A stretch of DNA of 36,407 nucleotides from JAZDJP01 sp043803805 (GCA_043803805.1 JAZDJP010000064.1:1-36407), one strand, 5' to 3'. Positions 24,876 through 33,627 are shown, counted from the first letter of the stretch. The notes: generated by a model from the letters alone, not told the origin. Program-made: numbers and translations.

Positions 24876-26485
24876 AACCGTTTCTTCTCACGGACCGCCG
24901 GCGCGTCATCCTGGCCCTGCGGGGTGTGATTCTCGCGCTTCTCTTCCTCGTGGTGTTCCTGAATCGCCGCCGGGAGGACATCCCTCTCGAGGCCGTGCTG
25001 TTTCTCGCGATCTATGCGGCGACATTCCTCGGCACGGCCGTTCTCGACTGGAGGAACCGTCTCCCCGTGCGGGGCGCCAACGGGCTCTTCCTGCTGGATG
25101 TGCTGGTCATTCTGCTCACGAGTTTTTACCTGGGCCAGAAGACCCCCGAGTTTTATTTTATTTTTTTCGTGGCCATCCTGGTGGCGGCCGCCGGCCGGAG
25201 CGTGGGGGCGGTGTTCTTGACGACGGTCCTGGTGTCGGTGGTGTACGCCGTGTTCTGCCGGATGGGGCGGCTCGGGGTGGCGCTTTTCTCAACGGTTTTT
25301 TTCATCCACGTCATCCTGTTTTACGTCATGGCGGCGTTCTCGGCCTACCTCCTCCGGGAGGCGGAGGTCGAACGCGAGGAGAAGGAGGAGACCCGGCGTC
25401 TCCTCACCGCCCGGATCGGCAATATCTCGGAGTATCTCCAGGACGTCCTTCAAAGTCTCCCGGTGGGCATTCTCATCCTGGACCCGAACGGGGGCGTGAT
25501 CACGATCAACCGCCGGGCGGAGGAGATTCTCGGGATCCCGGCGAAGGGGCTGTTGTTCCGGCGGCTCGGCGACGTCCCGGCCCTGGGGGGGCTGGTTCCT
25601 CTCCTGGGGGAGGATTCGCGGGACCCGTCCGCCCCGCCGGCACGGAAGGAACTCGCCTATGTCCGGTCGGACGGCAAAGCGGTCACGCTCGGGTTCGGGG
25701 TGGCCTCCCTGCGCGACCGCGAGGGGCGTCCGGGGGGCGTCATTTGTTTCTTCCAGGATATTTCCCTGTTCAAGGAGGTCGAACGGAACATGGCCCGCCA
25801 GGAGCGTCTGGCGGTGGTCGGGGGGCTGGCCGGCGGCATCGCCCACGAGTTCAGCAATCTCCTGGGCGGCGTCCAGGGGCTCCTCCAGATGGCGGCCCGC
25901 GAGGAGGAAAAGCCGGAGTTGCGGGAAACCCTGGAGTTGTCCTCCCGGACGCTCGAACGGGTCTTCCACACGGTGCGGAACCTTCTCGCCTTCTCCCGCG
26001 ACACGGGGGGGCCGCGCGCGCCGTGCCGCCTGGCGGCCGTGGTGGATGAGACTCTGGCCATTCTCCGGTACGAGTTGCCCAAGCACCGCGTGGAGGTCGT
26101 GAAGGAATTCGGCGAGATTCCCGACGCCTGGGGGGACGCCCACCAGCTGGGACAGGTGTTTCTGAATTTGTTCCTGAACGCCATCCAGGCCATGCCGGGC
26201 GGCGGACGAATCGTCGTTCGCCTGCGGCGGGAGGGGGAATGGCTTGTGGCCGAGGTCGCCGACACCGGCCACGGGATTTCGCCGGAACACCGGGTCCGTC
26301 TGTTCGAACCGTTTTTCACCACCAAAACAGGCCCGGGCGCTCTCGGCGCGGGGGGAACGGGGCTGGGATTGGCCGTGTCGAAGTCCATCGCGGAGCGTCA
26401 CGGCGGATTCCTCGCCGTGGAGAGCCGTTCCGGCGAAGGGGCGGTGTTCACCCTGCGCCTGCCGGCCGGGGGGAGGAAGGCATGA
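24872..26485 (+). CDS. PilS-like membrane sensor histidine kinase
   Basis: A 537-residue kinase. Residues about 10-170 carry six hydrophobic segments (for example ILALRGVILALLFLVVFLN, GLFLLDVLVILLTSFYLG and FSTVFFIHVILFYVMAAFSA), the PilS layout with little periplasmic sequence. A coiled stretch leads to a PAS domain (about 195-310, SLPVGILILDPNGGVITINR). The HisKA box is GGIAHEFSNLLGG, with the phospho-accepting His followed by EF rather than the common EI. The ATPase domain has the N box NLFLNAIQAM, G1 DTGHGIS, F box FEPFFTTK and G2 GGTGLGLAVSKSI. It should phosphorylate the regulator encoded immediately downstream (ATGA overlap). Its place ahead of the pilin genes supports a role in pilus gene control. 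Confidence 0.88.
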   Translation: MKPFLLTDRRRVILALRGVILALLFLVVFLNRRREDIPLEAVLFLAIYAATFLGTAVLDWRNRLPVRGANGLFLLDVLVILLTSFYLGQKTPEFYFIFFVAILVAAAGRSVGAVFLTTVLVSVVYAVFCRMGRLGVALFSTVFFIHVILFYVMAAFSAYLLREAEVEREEKEETRRLLTARIGNISEYLQDVLQSLPVGILILDPNGGVITINRRAEEILGIPAKGLLFRRLGDVPALGGLVPLLGEDSRDPSAPPARKELAYVRSDGKAVTLGFGVASLRDREGRPGGVICFFQDISLFKEVERNMARQERLAVVGGLAGGIAHEFSNLLGGVQGLLQMAAREEEKPELRETLELSSRTLERVFHTVRNLLAFSRDTGGPRAPCRLAAVVDETLAILRYELPKHRVEVVKEFGEIPDAWGDAHQLGQVFLNLFLNAIQAMPGGGRIVVRLRREGEWLVAEVADTGHGISPEHRVRLFEPFFTTKTGPGALGAGGTGLGLAVSKSIAERHGGFLAVESRSGEGAVFTLRLPAGGRKA

Positions 26486-27861
26486 CCGACGCGACGATCC
26501 GGATTCTCGTGGTGGAGGACGAGGAGGTGATGCGGGTCCTTCTTGAGAAACAGTTCCGCCGCTGGGGTTTCGACGCCGAACTCGTTTCCGACGGGGAGAC
26601 CGCGCTGAACCGGTTTGCCGCCGCTTCCTTTGACCTTGTGCTCACGGACCTGGTCCTTCCCGGTATGAACGGCATCGCGGTGGTGGAACGCCTCCGGGCC
26701 GCCCGGCCCGACGTTCCCGTCGTCGTGATGTCCGCCTTCGGGACGGTGGAGATCGCCGTCGAGGCCATGAAAAAAGGCGCGGAAAATTTCGTCACCAAGC
26801 CCTTGAACCTGGACGCCCTGAAACTTGTTCTGGACCGGACCATCGCGCACCAGCGCCTGGCGGGCGAGGCGGCGGAACTCCGCCGGTTCGCCGACGGGCG
26901 CTTCGCCTTCGGGGATATCATCGGCGCGAGCCCCGCCATGCGGAATCTTTTCCAGACCGTCGAACGCATCGCCGACAGCCCGGCCGCCATCCTTATTCAG
27001 GGGGAGACGGGGGTGGGCAAGGAACTCGTGGCGCGGGCCATTCACCTCGGCAGTGCGCGCCGGTCCGCCCGGATGGTGGTGGTCAATTGCGCCGCCATCC
27101 CGGAAACCTTGCAGGAGTCGGAACTTTTCGGCCATGAAAAGGGGGCCTTCACCGGCGCGGAAGGAACGCGCCGGGGGCTCGTGGAGGCGGCCGACCGGGG
27201 GACATTGTTTTTGGATGAAATCGCGTCGTCCTCGGCGGCCCTCCAGGCGAAACTCCTGCGTGTGCTCGAGACGGGGGAATTCACCCGGATCGGGGGGACG
27301 GCGGTCCTCCGGGCGGATTTCCGTCTCGTCTCCGCCAGCAACCGCGATCTGAAAAAAGAGGTCGCGGGCGGGCGGTTCCGGGAGGACCTCCGATACCGCG
27401 TCAATACGGTTGTCCTGGACATCCCTCCGCTTCGGGACCGGCGGGAGGACATTCCCCTCCTGGCGGAGCATTTCGCCGGGGTCCACGCCGGCCGGATGAA
27501 GCGTCCGGTCCCGGTCTGGGGGGAGGAGGCTCTCCTGCGCCTCATGCGGTATCCCTGGCCGGGAAACGTGCGGGAACTGGAGCACGCGGTGGAGCATGCC
27601 GTGCTCGTGAATACCGACGGCGTCCTCGCCCTGCCGGACCTGCCTCCGGAAATGCGGGAGGAAATGCCGCCCGCGAAACGGACGGCGCTCAAGGACACGA
27701 TGCATGTGACCGAGCGCGACTATCTCGTCCGGCTCCTTCAGGAGACTGGCGGAAACGTCACGAAGGCCGCCGGGAAGGCGGGGCTTGCCCGTACCTACCT
27801 TCATGAGAAACTGAAAAAACTCGGGGTTGATCCCTCCGAATATCGCGTCGGGAAATCCTGA
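26482..27861 (+). CDS. NtrC/PilR-like sigma-54 response regulator
   Basis: A 459-residue classical NtrC-family regulator. The receiver (1-120) has the acidic pair Glu12-Asp13, the phospho-accepting Asp56 (LVLTDLVLPGMNG), a conserved S in VVMSAFG and Lys in FVTKPLN. The AAA+ domain has GETGVGKE, GHEKGAFTGAEG, LFLDEIAS and YPWPGNVREL. The C-terminus is a Fis-type HTH (LLQETGGNVTKAAGKAGLAR, then TYLHEKLKKLGV). Its domain plan contrasts with the three activators at 9925, 15962 and 19453. GGGAGGAAGG just before the ATG is a strong ribosome-binding site. It lies directly upstream of minor pilin genes with a -24/-12 element, as PilR does upstream of pilin genes. Confidence 0.9.
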   Translation: MTDATIRILVVEDEEVMRVLLEKQFRRWGFDAELVSDGETALNRFAAASFDLVLTDLVLPGMNGIAVVERLRAARPDVPVVVMSAFGTVEIAVEAMKKGAENFVTKPLNLDALKLVLDRTIAHQRLAGEAAELRRFADGRFAFGDIIGASPAMRNLFQTVERIADSPAAILIQGETGVGKELVARAIHLGSARRSARMVVVNCAAIPETLQESELFGHEKGAFTGAEGTRRGLVEAADRGTLFLDEIASSSAALQAKLLRVLETGEFTRIGGTAVLRADFRLVSASNRDLKKEVAGGRFREDLRYRVNTVVLDIPPLRDRREDIPLLAEHFAGVHAGRMKRPVPVWGEEALLRLMRYPWPGNVRELEHAVEHAVLVNTDGVLALPDLPPEMREEMPPAKRTALKDTMHVTERDYLVRLLQETGGNVTKAAGKAGLARTYLHEKLKKLGVDPSEYRVGKS

Positions 27862-27888
27862 CACTGTCTTGTATTGTTGACGAAATCG

Positions 27889-27908
27889 TCCCGGGCGGCA
27901 TCCCGGGA
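27889..27908 (+). terminator. Short hairpin after the response regulator gene
   Basis: A perfect 7-bp stem TCCCGGG/CCCGGGA with a 6-nt loop. The T-rich stretch starts about 18 nt later, so as an intrinsic terminator it is only moderate. Confidence 0.35.
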
Positions 27909-27946
27909 TGTGTTGGCGTTTCATCATTTTTCTTTTTCATCTTCCA

Positions 27947-27969
27947 CGGTATCCGCTTTGCTGTATAAT
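27947..27969 (+). promoter_or_regulatory. Minor pilin promoter: sigma-54 element overlapping a TATAAT box
   Basis: CGGTATCCGCTTTGCT (27947-27962) has GG and TTTGC at exact -24/-12 spacing, 46 nt before the ATG at 28009. A perfect TATAAT follows at 27964-27969 but has no good -35 box (TTCCAC at 16 nt). The neighbouring PilR-like regulator favours the sigma-54 reading. Confidence 0.55.
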
Positions 27970-28008
27970 TCCCCGCAAGGAGTGGGGTTTTCTGCTGGGG
28001 GGGATCTC

Positions 28009-28713
28009 ATGTCCGGGCGTCGAAACGAGGGCGGTTTCACCTACGTCGAACTCCTGTTCGCGGCGGCCATCCTTGCGATTTCCGTCATGGCGCTTCTCTA
28101 CGCCATGTTCATCTCGGGCAACCTGATCACCGCCAGCCGCGGGCAGACCGTCGCCATGAACGCGGCCCGGCAGATGGTCGAAACTCTCCGGAATTATTCC
28201 GATTTCACCAAGGTGTACGCCTCCTATAACAGTGTCACCACGGACGACCCGAACGGCGCCGGGACGGCGCCGGGGAAAAACGCGTTGGTGTCAGGGCTTT
28301 CGCCGCAGGCAGGGGATCCGGACGGTATGCCCCTCGAGATTCTTTATCCGGAAAACCCCTCCGGGACGCTCCGGGAGGACGTCGTGGACGTCTCCCTGGG
28401 GATGCCCATGGACCTGAACGGTGACGGCGCGACGGATGCCCTGGACCACGCGGGGGATTACCGGCTCCTTCCGGTGACCGTCCGGGTTGCGTGGGTGGAG
28501 AAGGGGCGGAACCGGAACATTTCCATCCGGACGTTCCTGGCCAACCGCGGGCAGGCGGTGACGGCGGACGCGGCGTCCACGCCCGTCGTCGGGGACACAT
28601 GCCTTTGTCATCATCCCCCCGGGAATCCGTCGAACGCCCAGACCATCTATGTTTCCCCGTCCGCGGTGGACGCCCACCTGGCCCACGGGGATTCCCTGGG
28701 GGCCTGCCCATGA
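28009..28713 (+). CDS. Type IV minor prepilin (PilV/PulG-like) with a C-terminal CHxPPGN motif
   Basis: A 234-residue prepilin. A short basic leader (MSGRRNEGG) is followed by the prepilin cleavage site G/F-T-Y-V-E with Glu5 and an N-terminal hydrophobic helix (FTYVELLFAAAILAISVMAL). The middle is a globular pilin region with an Asp-rich LNGDGATDALDHAG stretch that may bind calcium. The last 35 residues (CHHPPGNPSNAQTIYVSPSA, VDAHLAHGDSLGAC) match a small cysteine-bounded motif found at the ends or between domains of many secreted bacterial proteins; its function is unknown to me. The start at 28009 follows GGGGGG at 7 nt. The stop overlaps the next gene's ATG (ATGA). Confidence 0.82.
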   Translation: MSGRRNEGGFTYVELLFAAAILAISVMALLYAMFISGNLITASRGQTVAMNAARQMVETLRNYSDFTKVYASYNSVTTDDPNGAGTAPGKNALVSGLSPQAGDPDGMPLEILYPENPSGTLREDVVDVSLGMPMDLNGDGATDALDHAGDYRLLPVTVRVAWVEKGRNRNISIRTFLANRGQAVTADAASTPVVGDTCLCHHPPGNPSNAQTIYVSPSAVDAHLAHGDSLGACP

Positions 28714-29279
28714 GAAATCCCGCCGCGAACGAACGGGGCATGTCTCTGGTGGAGGTGGTGGTGACGTCGGTCATCACAGCGGGCATCATGTTTGTCATCG
28801 GGTCGGTTCTGAAAACGGCCCAGAACAATTTTTACCTCGGGATGACTCTCTCGGGGATCCAGGACCAGTCCCGTTGGGCGGTGGACAAGATTGCGACCGA
28901 GGTCCAGCAGGGGGGCGTCGCGACATTCCTGCCGGATCCCGGCGTCGAGGGGACGACGACGCTCACCTTCCAGAAGAGCGCCGGCGTGACCGGAGGTGTC
29001 ATCACGTGGGGGACGGCCATCACCTACGCCTTCCAGTACGAGACGGGGGAGACGAACGACGGTCTCGATAACAACAGCAACGGGTTGGTGGACGAAGGCA
29101 TGGTAGTGAGGATCGAGGGCACACAGACGTCGGTCATCACCCGCTGGGTGAAGGAGGGAGGTTTTCTCCTTACCCGGTCGGGGAACATCCTTTCCATTCA
29201 ACTGGATCTTCAGCGCAGTGACGGGGAGGGGCGTCTCCTTTCCGCCCGGACCATATCGTCGGTGATCGTCAAGAATTAG
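28710..29279 (+). CDS. Type IV minor prepilin (PilW-like)
   Basis: A 189-residue prepilin with leader MRNPAANERG, cleavage before MSLVE (Glu5 present) and a hydrophobic N-terminal helix (MSLVEVVVTSVITAGIMFVI). The globular part includes IQDQSRWAVDKIATEVQQGG, typical of PilW/PulJ-like proteins, and NDGLDNNSNGLVDEG, a D-x-D/N-x-N-G-type loop that often binds calcium in this family. It is coupled to the upstream prepilin gene and probably takes part in pilus or pseudopilus tip assembly. Confidence 0.8.
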   Translation: MRNPAANERGMSLVEVVVTSVITAGIMFVIGSVLKTAQNNFYLGMTLSGIQDQSRWAVDKIATEVQQGGVATFLPDPGVEGTTTLTFQKSAGVTGGVITWGTAITYAFQYETGETNDGLDNNSNGLVDEGMVVRIEGTQTSVITRWVKEGGFLLTRSGNILSIQLDLQRSDGEGRLLSARTISSVIVKN

Positions 29280-29292
29280 AGGGAGGGATGCC

Positions 29293-30936
29293 ATGATTCC
29301 CATCACCCGGCGAAAGGGCTGTTTCAAAACCGGGACCGTCGGCCCGAGGCCGAGCGAAAACCCGCCAGCCGAGGAGCGCCGACGACCGCGTATCAACGGA
29401 GAGATACGCCGAGGAGGCGCGACGCTGGATGGCGGGTTTGCAGCCGGCCGGAGCCAGGTAACGGTTTTGAAACAGTCCTTGGTGCGCGATGAATGCGGAA
29501 TGGCGCTGCTGCTATCGTTGTTTGTCGTTGTGTTCATCGCCGCGCTCACCGTGGCGCTCCTCAGCACCACGGTGTCCCAGAACAAGGCGGTGGAGGCCCA
29601 GAGGAAGGACATGACGTCGTTTTACGTCGCCGAGGCGGGGATTGACCGGGCGATGGCGAACCTCGCCTCCGGGGGGAACGGAGTCATCGGGTCGCAGGCG
29701 AGCCCGCAGTCGCTCTCGAGCGGCACCTACTGGGTGACGACGGTGGACAACGGGGATGATACGTTCACGATGGTTTCCAACGCGACCTACAATGGCAGTC
29801 GCAACGCCGTCGAGGCGGTTCTCCGGAGGAGCGGCGGCGGCATCTATCACAATGCCATATTCGCGGGCAACAGCGGGGGCGACCCGGCCTACGAGATGAA
29901 GTTCGGGGGGACGGGCGGCCAGGCTGACGATATCAACGGTGACATCTACAGCGGCGAGAACATCCTGTTCGGCGGGGACGCCACCCTTGACGGGACGGCG
30001 CGGGCCGCCGGGGCCATCACCGGGATTGCCGGCGAGACCGGCGTCGTCGAGTCCATCCCCGACATCGCCGCCATGAACTATCCGGTGAACCACGACGTCA
30101 ACGTCGCGGCCGAGTTCGCGGCCAACGGGACGTGGACGAACGCCCACATCGGCACCTGCGGCGGAAGTGCCTATGAGGTGCCGCAGGCCAACCTCGCCCA
30201 TATTTTCAGGAAAAATCCCGATGATGCCAACCGGGGCATCGGCACCACCGTTAAAGATGACTATTATTTGGAGGATCCGTATAACATGTGGGCCTCGAGT
30301 GCGGATCAAACAGATCAGGATGCGGGTGAAACCGGCGCACACGCGGCCCGTATTGTCGTCGACCCGGCCGGCAACAACAAGGTCTATTACATCGATGGCA
30401 ATCTCTGGATGCACAGCCCCAACAAGACCTTTTCCTACAAGCTGAAGACCCAGTCCGGAGGCACGCGCATCACCCTTGTGGTCAAGGGGAACATCACCAT
30501 GTCCGACAACTTCTTCTACGATAGTTTGGCCAATGACGGTATTGCGCTCGTTGCCTTAAAGGATCCTGCCGTGGCGGACAGCGGCAATATCTATTTCGGC
30601 GACGCGTCTTACGGTACGCTCAAGCGCATGGATTCGTTCATGTACGCGGAAAACAACTTCTACGACAATAATCTGGAACCGGCCAGCCTCGTGACGCTGA
30701 ACGGCAACATGACGGCGGGCAACCAGGTGGCGATCAATCGCGATTACACGAGGACGACATATGATTGGGTGACGAGGAAATGGGTTACCACCACCGGCCA
30801 TACGAAGCTTGCGGTCAATTTTGACGATCGCATCAGGGCCGGAACGCTTACCCTCCCGGGGCTTCCCGGCGCGGCGACGGGACCGTCCGGCGGCTATGCG
30901 ATCATGTCCTGGCGCGAGGTGAAACCGACGCCGTAG
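29293..30936 (+). CDS. PilX-like minor pilin with an in-frame palindromic insert in its leader
   Basis: A 547-residue protein. A PilX-type N-terminus, G/MALLLSLFVVVFIAALTVALL (about 69-90), is followed by the helix YVAEAGIDRAMANL. A long beta-rich C-terminal region (about 160-547) contains many G/N/D-rich turns (for example GDIYSGENILFGGDATLDGT and GNITMSDNFF), resembling the polymer-forming or right-handed repeat regions of large PilX-like proteins. The leader before the cleavage glycine is 68 residues instead of the usual 5-25, because a 167-bp inverted-repeat element (29314-29480) is read through in frame. Start at 29293 is chosen for the GGGAGGG site 7 nt upstream; a GTG at 29482 would give a normal short leader but lacks such a site. 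Confidence 0.75.
   Translation: MIPITRRKGCFKTGTVGPRPSENPPAEERRRPRINGEIRRGGATLDGGFAAGRSQVTVLKQSLVRDECGMALLLSLFVVVFIAALTVALLSTTVSQNKAVEAQRKDMTSFYVAEAGIDRAMANLASGGNGVIGSQASPQSLSSGTYWVTTVDNGDDTFTMVSNATYNGSRNAVEAVLRRSGGGIYHNAIFAGNSGGDPAYEMKFGGTGGQADDINGDIYSGENILFGGDATLDGTARAAGAITGIAGETGVVESIPDIAAMNYPVNHDVNVAAEFAANGTWTNAHIGTCGGSAYEVPQANLAHIFRKNPDDANRGIGTTVKDDYYLEDPYNMWASSADQTDQDAGETGAHAARIVVDPAGNNKVYYIDGNLWMHSPNKTFSYKLKTQSGGTRITLVVKGNITMSDNFFYDSLANDGIALVALKDPAVADSGNIYFGDASYGTLKRMDSFMYAENNFYDNNLEPASLVTLNGNMTAGNQVAINRDYTRTTYDWVTRKWVTTTGHTKLAVNFDDRIRAGTLTLPGLPGAATGPSGGYAIMSWREVKPTP
29314..29480. mobile_element. Palindromic MITE-like element inside the pilX-like gene
   Basis: Outer arms of 19 nt (29314-29332 and 29462-29480) are perfect apart from one G/T position; the core is CTGTTTCAAAACCG / CGGTTTTGAAACAG. 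Inner nested pairs are AAACCCGCCA (29358-29367) with TGGCGGGTTT (29430-29439), and GCGTATC with GATACGC around a 6-nt loop (about 29389-29408). The whole can fold into one long interrupted hairpin. No transposase is encoded, so if mobile it is non-autonomous. No other copy lies in the window. Confidence 0.6.
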
Positions 30937-30967
30937 GAATAGGGAATAGCGGATAGGGAAAAGACAC

Positions 30968-32260
30968 ATGAATCGAAAAATCACATGGCGCGGGATGACG
31001 GTGCTGGCGGCCGTGGCGTGGGCGGCGGTTTCCGCCGTTTATGGGGCGGATGTGGTGCTCAAAAACGGCGGACGGCTCGCCGGGGATATCGGTCGTGAGG
31101 ATGACACGGGTGTTGTGCTTCACATGGCCTACGGGACAATCACGCTTCGGTGGGCGGAAATCAGCGAAATCCGTCGGACGGCTTCGCCCGCGGCGCCCGC
31201 GAAGCCGGTGGAGAAACCGGCGCCCCTTCCGGTTGCCGCGGATGCCCCGGTGAAACCGCCGGCGGAATCCCCGGCGGAACCTCCCCGGCCGGTGACTCCG
31301 TTTTCTCCGGGAAAGGCGCCGGCGGCCAAATCCGGAGGGGCCGGCTCGGGGGTGGTGGCCCCGAGGGACATGGACCGCGTCTGGGAGGTGTTGAAACTCT
31401 ACGACGGAACCTCGGGCGAGTACGAGAAGGAGGTTATGGAGATGCTCGTCGACCTGCCCGGGGGCGTGCCTGCCCTCATGAATGCCTTGAATGGCGAGTG
31501 GGGGGGCGGTCTTCCGGAGCCGCGCGAATTGTCGGTTGCCCGGCGGGCGATTCTCCTCCGGGCGGTCGCTCTCCGGGAGGCGGATTTTCTGTATTGGATC
31601 CGGACGCTGGCCACGGGATCCGAGGGGATTTCCATGCGGCTTGTGGCGATGCGGGCCGCGGGCGAATTGCCATCGGAAGGGGCTCTTGCCGTCCTGATGG
31701 AGGTTGCCTCCGGCATTGAGTCCCCACACTTTGTCCAGCCCTCCATCGCCGGTCCGTTCGAGGACGGGCTTTCGGCCATCCTGGCGCGCGACGCGGAGGC
31801 GTTCAAATCGCTCCGGGATGCCTGGCCGGCGCTCGACAACGCGCTCCTGGGGCCGATCACGCGGGCCGCGCTCCGGGCGGACCCGGCCGAGGCGGCGGTG
31901 TTCCTCCGGGAGGCGCTGGGGGAGGATGCCGAACGGGACATCATCCTCCTTGCCCAGGTCCAGTCCGCGAACCTTCGGGCGGAGAAGCTGGACGGGTTGT
32001 TTCTGGAGAAAATCCGCCGGCTCCTTCGGAATCGGGAAGCGTCCGTCCGCCGGTCGGCGGTCCAGACCCTGGGGAAACTCCTCGATCGCGGCTCCATCCC
32101 CGATTTCATCGGGAGTCTGGAGGACGACGATCCCCTCGTGAAGCAGGGGGCGCATTGGGCGCTCACCAATCTTTCGGGATTCAAACTTCCTCCGTCGCCC
32201 GATCGCTGGAAGGAGTGGTATCTCTCGACGGAGGAGGGGGCACGGGACGGAAGGTTTTAG
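30968..32260 (+). CDS. Exported HEAT-repeat protein, copy 1
   Basis: A 430-residue protein with a signal peptide (MNRKITWRGMTVLAAVAWAA, cleavage near VYGA). A small beta domain follows (about 28-75, VVLKNGGRLAGDIGREDDTG, VVLHMAYGTITLRWAEISEI), the type in which LKNGxxLxGxI strands form an SH3-like barrel. A Pro/Ala-rich linker (about 75-130) leads to an alpha-helical C-terminal half of HEAT-like repeats, clearest at RNREASVRRSAVQTLGKLLD and DDDPLVKQGAHWALTNLSGF. Probably periplasmic, with a binding or scaffold role; function unknown. The next gene is a tandem paralogue. It follows the pilin genes with a 31-nt gap containing AGGGAAAA as the ribosome-binding site. Confidence 0.75.
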   Translation: MNRKITWRGMTVLAAVAWAAVSAVYGADVVLKNGGRLAGDIGREDDTGVVLHMAYGTITLRWAEISEIRRTASPAAPAKPVEKPAPLPVAADAPVKPPAESPAEPPRPVTPFSPGKAPAAKSGGAGSGVVAPRDMDRVWEVLKLYDGTSGEYEKEVMEMLVDLPGGVPALMNALNGEWGGGLPEPRELSVARRAILLRAVALREADFLYWIRTLATGSEGISMRLVAMRAAGELPSEGALAVLMEVASGIESPHFVQPSIAGPFEDGLSAILARDAEAFKSLRDAWPALDNALLGPITRAALRADPAEAAVFLREALGEDAERDIILLAQVQSANLRAEKLDGLFLEKIRRLLRNREASVRRSAVQTLGKLLDRGSIPDFIGSLEDDDPLVKQGAHWALTNLSGFKLPPSPDRWKEWYLSTEEGARDGRF

Positions 32261-32362
32261 ACGTTTTGGCGAAAGGAGGCCGCGGGATCGCCGGAAACTG
32301 TTTCGGAAATGGCCGTGGAAATCGGGTCGTGTGGGCAAACTCGGATTTCCGGAGGTGCGGCC

Positions 32363-33610
32363 ATGAAACGGACATGCCTGTGGAACGTGGCGGCGGTGGC
32401 GATCCTGGCGGGAGCGGCGGCCTCCCCGGCGCGCGCGGCGAAGGTGTTCATCCGCAACGGCGGCTGGCTCTCGGGGGAAATCGAACGGGAGGATGCCGAC
32501 GGCGTCGTTCTGCGTTATCCCTACGGTATCATCACTCTTCGTTGGAGCGACGTCCGGGAAATCCGCCGGACGGCCGTCCCGCCGGAGTCCGGAAAACCCC
32601 CGGCGGCAAGCGCGGCCTGCGCCGCCGTATCGGTGACGGCGACTCCGGATAGGGCGTTGGAGGAAGTTTCTCCGCGGTCGGCCCCGGATCGGCGGGGTGG
32701 GACGGCGCAGGATCGGGAGAAAATCCGGAATATCCTTGCGGGATTGGATGGCTCCCCCGCGCAATCCGAAGAATGCCTGAAGGCGCTTCTTTCCGCCCCG
32801 GGGGGCGTGTCCGCCCTGATGGGGGTGCTGGTCGGGGAGGGAGGGGCGGAAGGGCCGCGGGATGAAATAAGTATGGTGTCCCCGGAACAAAAGGTCGAAC
32901 TGACTTCGGATCGACGGGCGCTGGTCCATCGGGCGGTGGCCCGCCGGGAAGGGGATTTCCTCTCCTGGGTTCGGACGCTTCCGGCCGGCGCGGAGGGGAC
33001 TTTCCTGCGCGTGGCGGCGATGGAGGTGGCGGGGGAGATCCCGTCGGAGAAGTCGCTCGGCCTTCTGTTTGATATCGCCTCCGGCATCGGGGGGGATCGT
33101 TTCCCGCCGGCCGCTTCCGGCGTCTTCGAGGGCGCCCTGGAAAAGATTCTGCTTCGGCATTCCGCGAATTACCGGCGTCTCAGGGACCTCTGGCCGGGGC
33201 TCGGCGCGGATCTCGCGGCCCCGGTCATCCGGGCGTTTCTCCGGGCGGACCCGGCCGAGGCGGCGCTCTTCCTCGGGGAGGTGATGGGGCGGGACCCGAC
33301 GCGGGATGTCGTCCTCCTTCGGGAAATTTCCGCGGCGGGACTCAAGGCGTCGGGGATGGGTGACGCGTTTCTCGGGAAGGTGCGGGGGTTATTGGGGCAT
33401 CGCGATCCGCCGGTGCGCCGGGCGGCCGTCCAGGCGCTGGGCCGGATCGCCGATCGCGGCGCCGCGGCCGGCCTGATCCTCGCTCTGGAAGATGAAGACC
33501 CGGCCGTGAAACAGGGGGCGCATGAGGCGCTCGTGGCGATATCCGGGATGAATTACCCGCCCTCCCCGGATCGCTGGAAGGCGTGGCTTGAGGAAATCAA
33601 GAATCCGTAG
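32363..33610 (+). CDS. Exported HEAT-repeat protein, copy 2
   Basis: A 415-residue paralogue of the preceding gene: signal peptide (MKRTCLWNVAAVAILAGAAA, cleavage near ARAA), the LKNGxxLxGxI-like domain (VFIRNGGWLSGEIEREDADG), a less proline-rich linker, then the same helical region (RADPAEAALFLGEV, DRGAAAGLILALEDEDPAVK, YPPSPDRWKAWL). Identity to copy 1 is highest in the N-terminal barrel and the last HEAT unit. The start at 32363 is fixed by GGAGGT 7 nt upstream; an ATG at 32309 is too early. The gene ends 17 nt from the convergent pheT stop. Confidence 0.75.
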   Translation: MKRTCLWNVAAVAILAGAAASPARAAKVFIRNGGWLSGEIEREDADGVVLRYPYGIITLRWSDVREIRRTAVPPESGKPPAASAACAAVSVTATPDRALEEVSPRSAPDRRGGTAQDREKIRNILAGLDGSPAQSEECLKALLSAPGGVSALMGVLVGEGGAEGPRDEISMVSPEQKVELTSDRRALVHRAVARREGDFLSWVRTLPAGAEGTFLRVAAMEVAGEIPSEKSLGLLFDIASGIGGDRFPPAASGVFEGALEKILLRHSANYRRLRDLWPGLGADLAAPVIRAFLRADPAEAALFLGEVMGRDPTRDVVLLREISAAGLKASGMGDAFLGKVRGLLGHRDPPVRRAAVQALGRIADRGAAAGLILALEDEDPAVKQGAHEALVAISGMNYPPSPDRWKAWLEEIKNP

Positions 33611-33627
33611 CGGTTTTCATCGAAGCG

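Noticed and set aside
30902..33160. 752-codon minus-strand frame
   Set aside because: Covers both HEAT-repeat genes in antisense; Arg/Pro-rich and without motifs, while the + strand has signal peptides and ribosome-binding sites.
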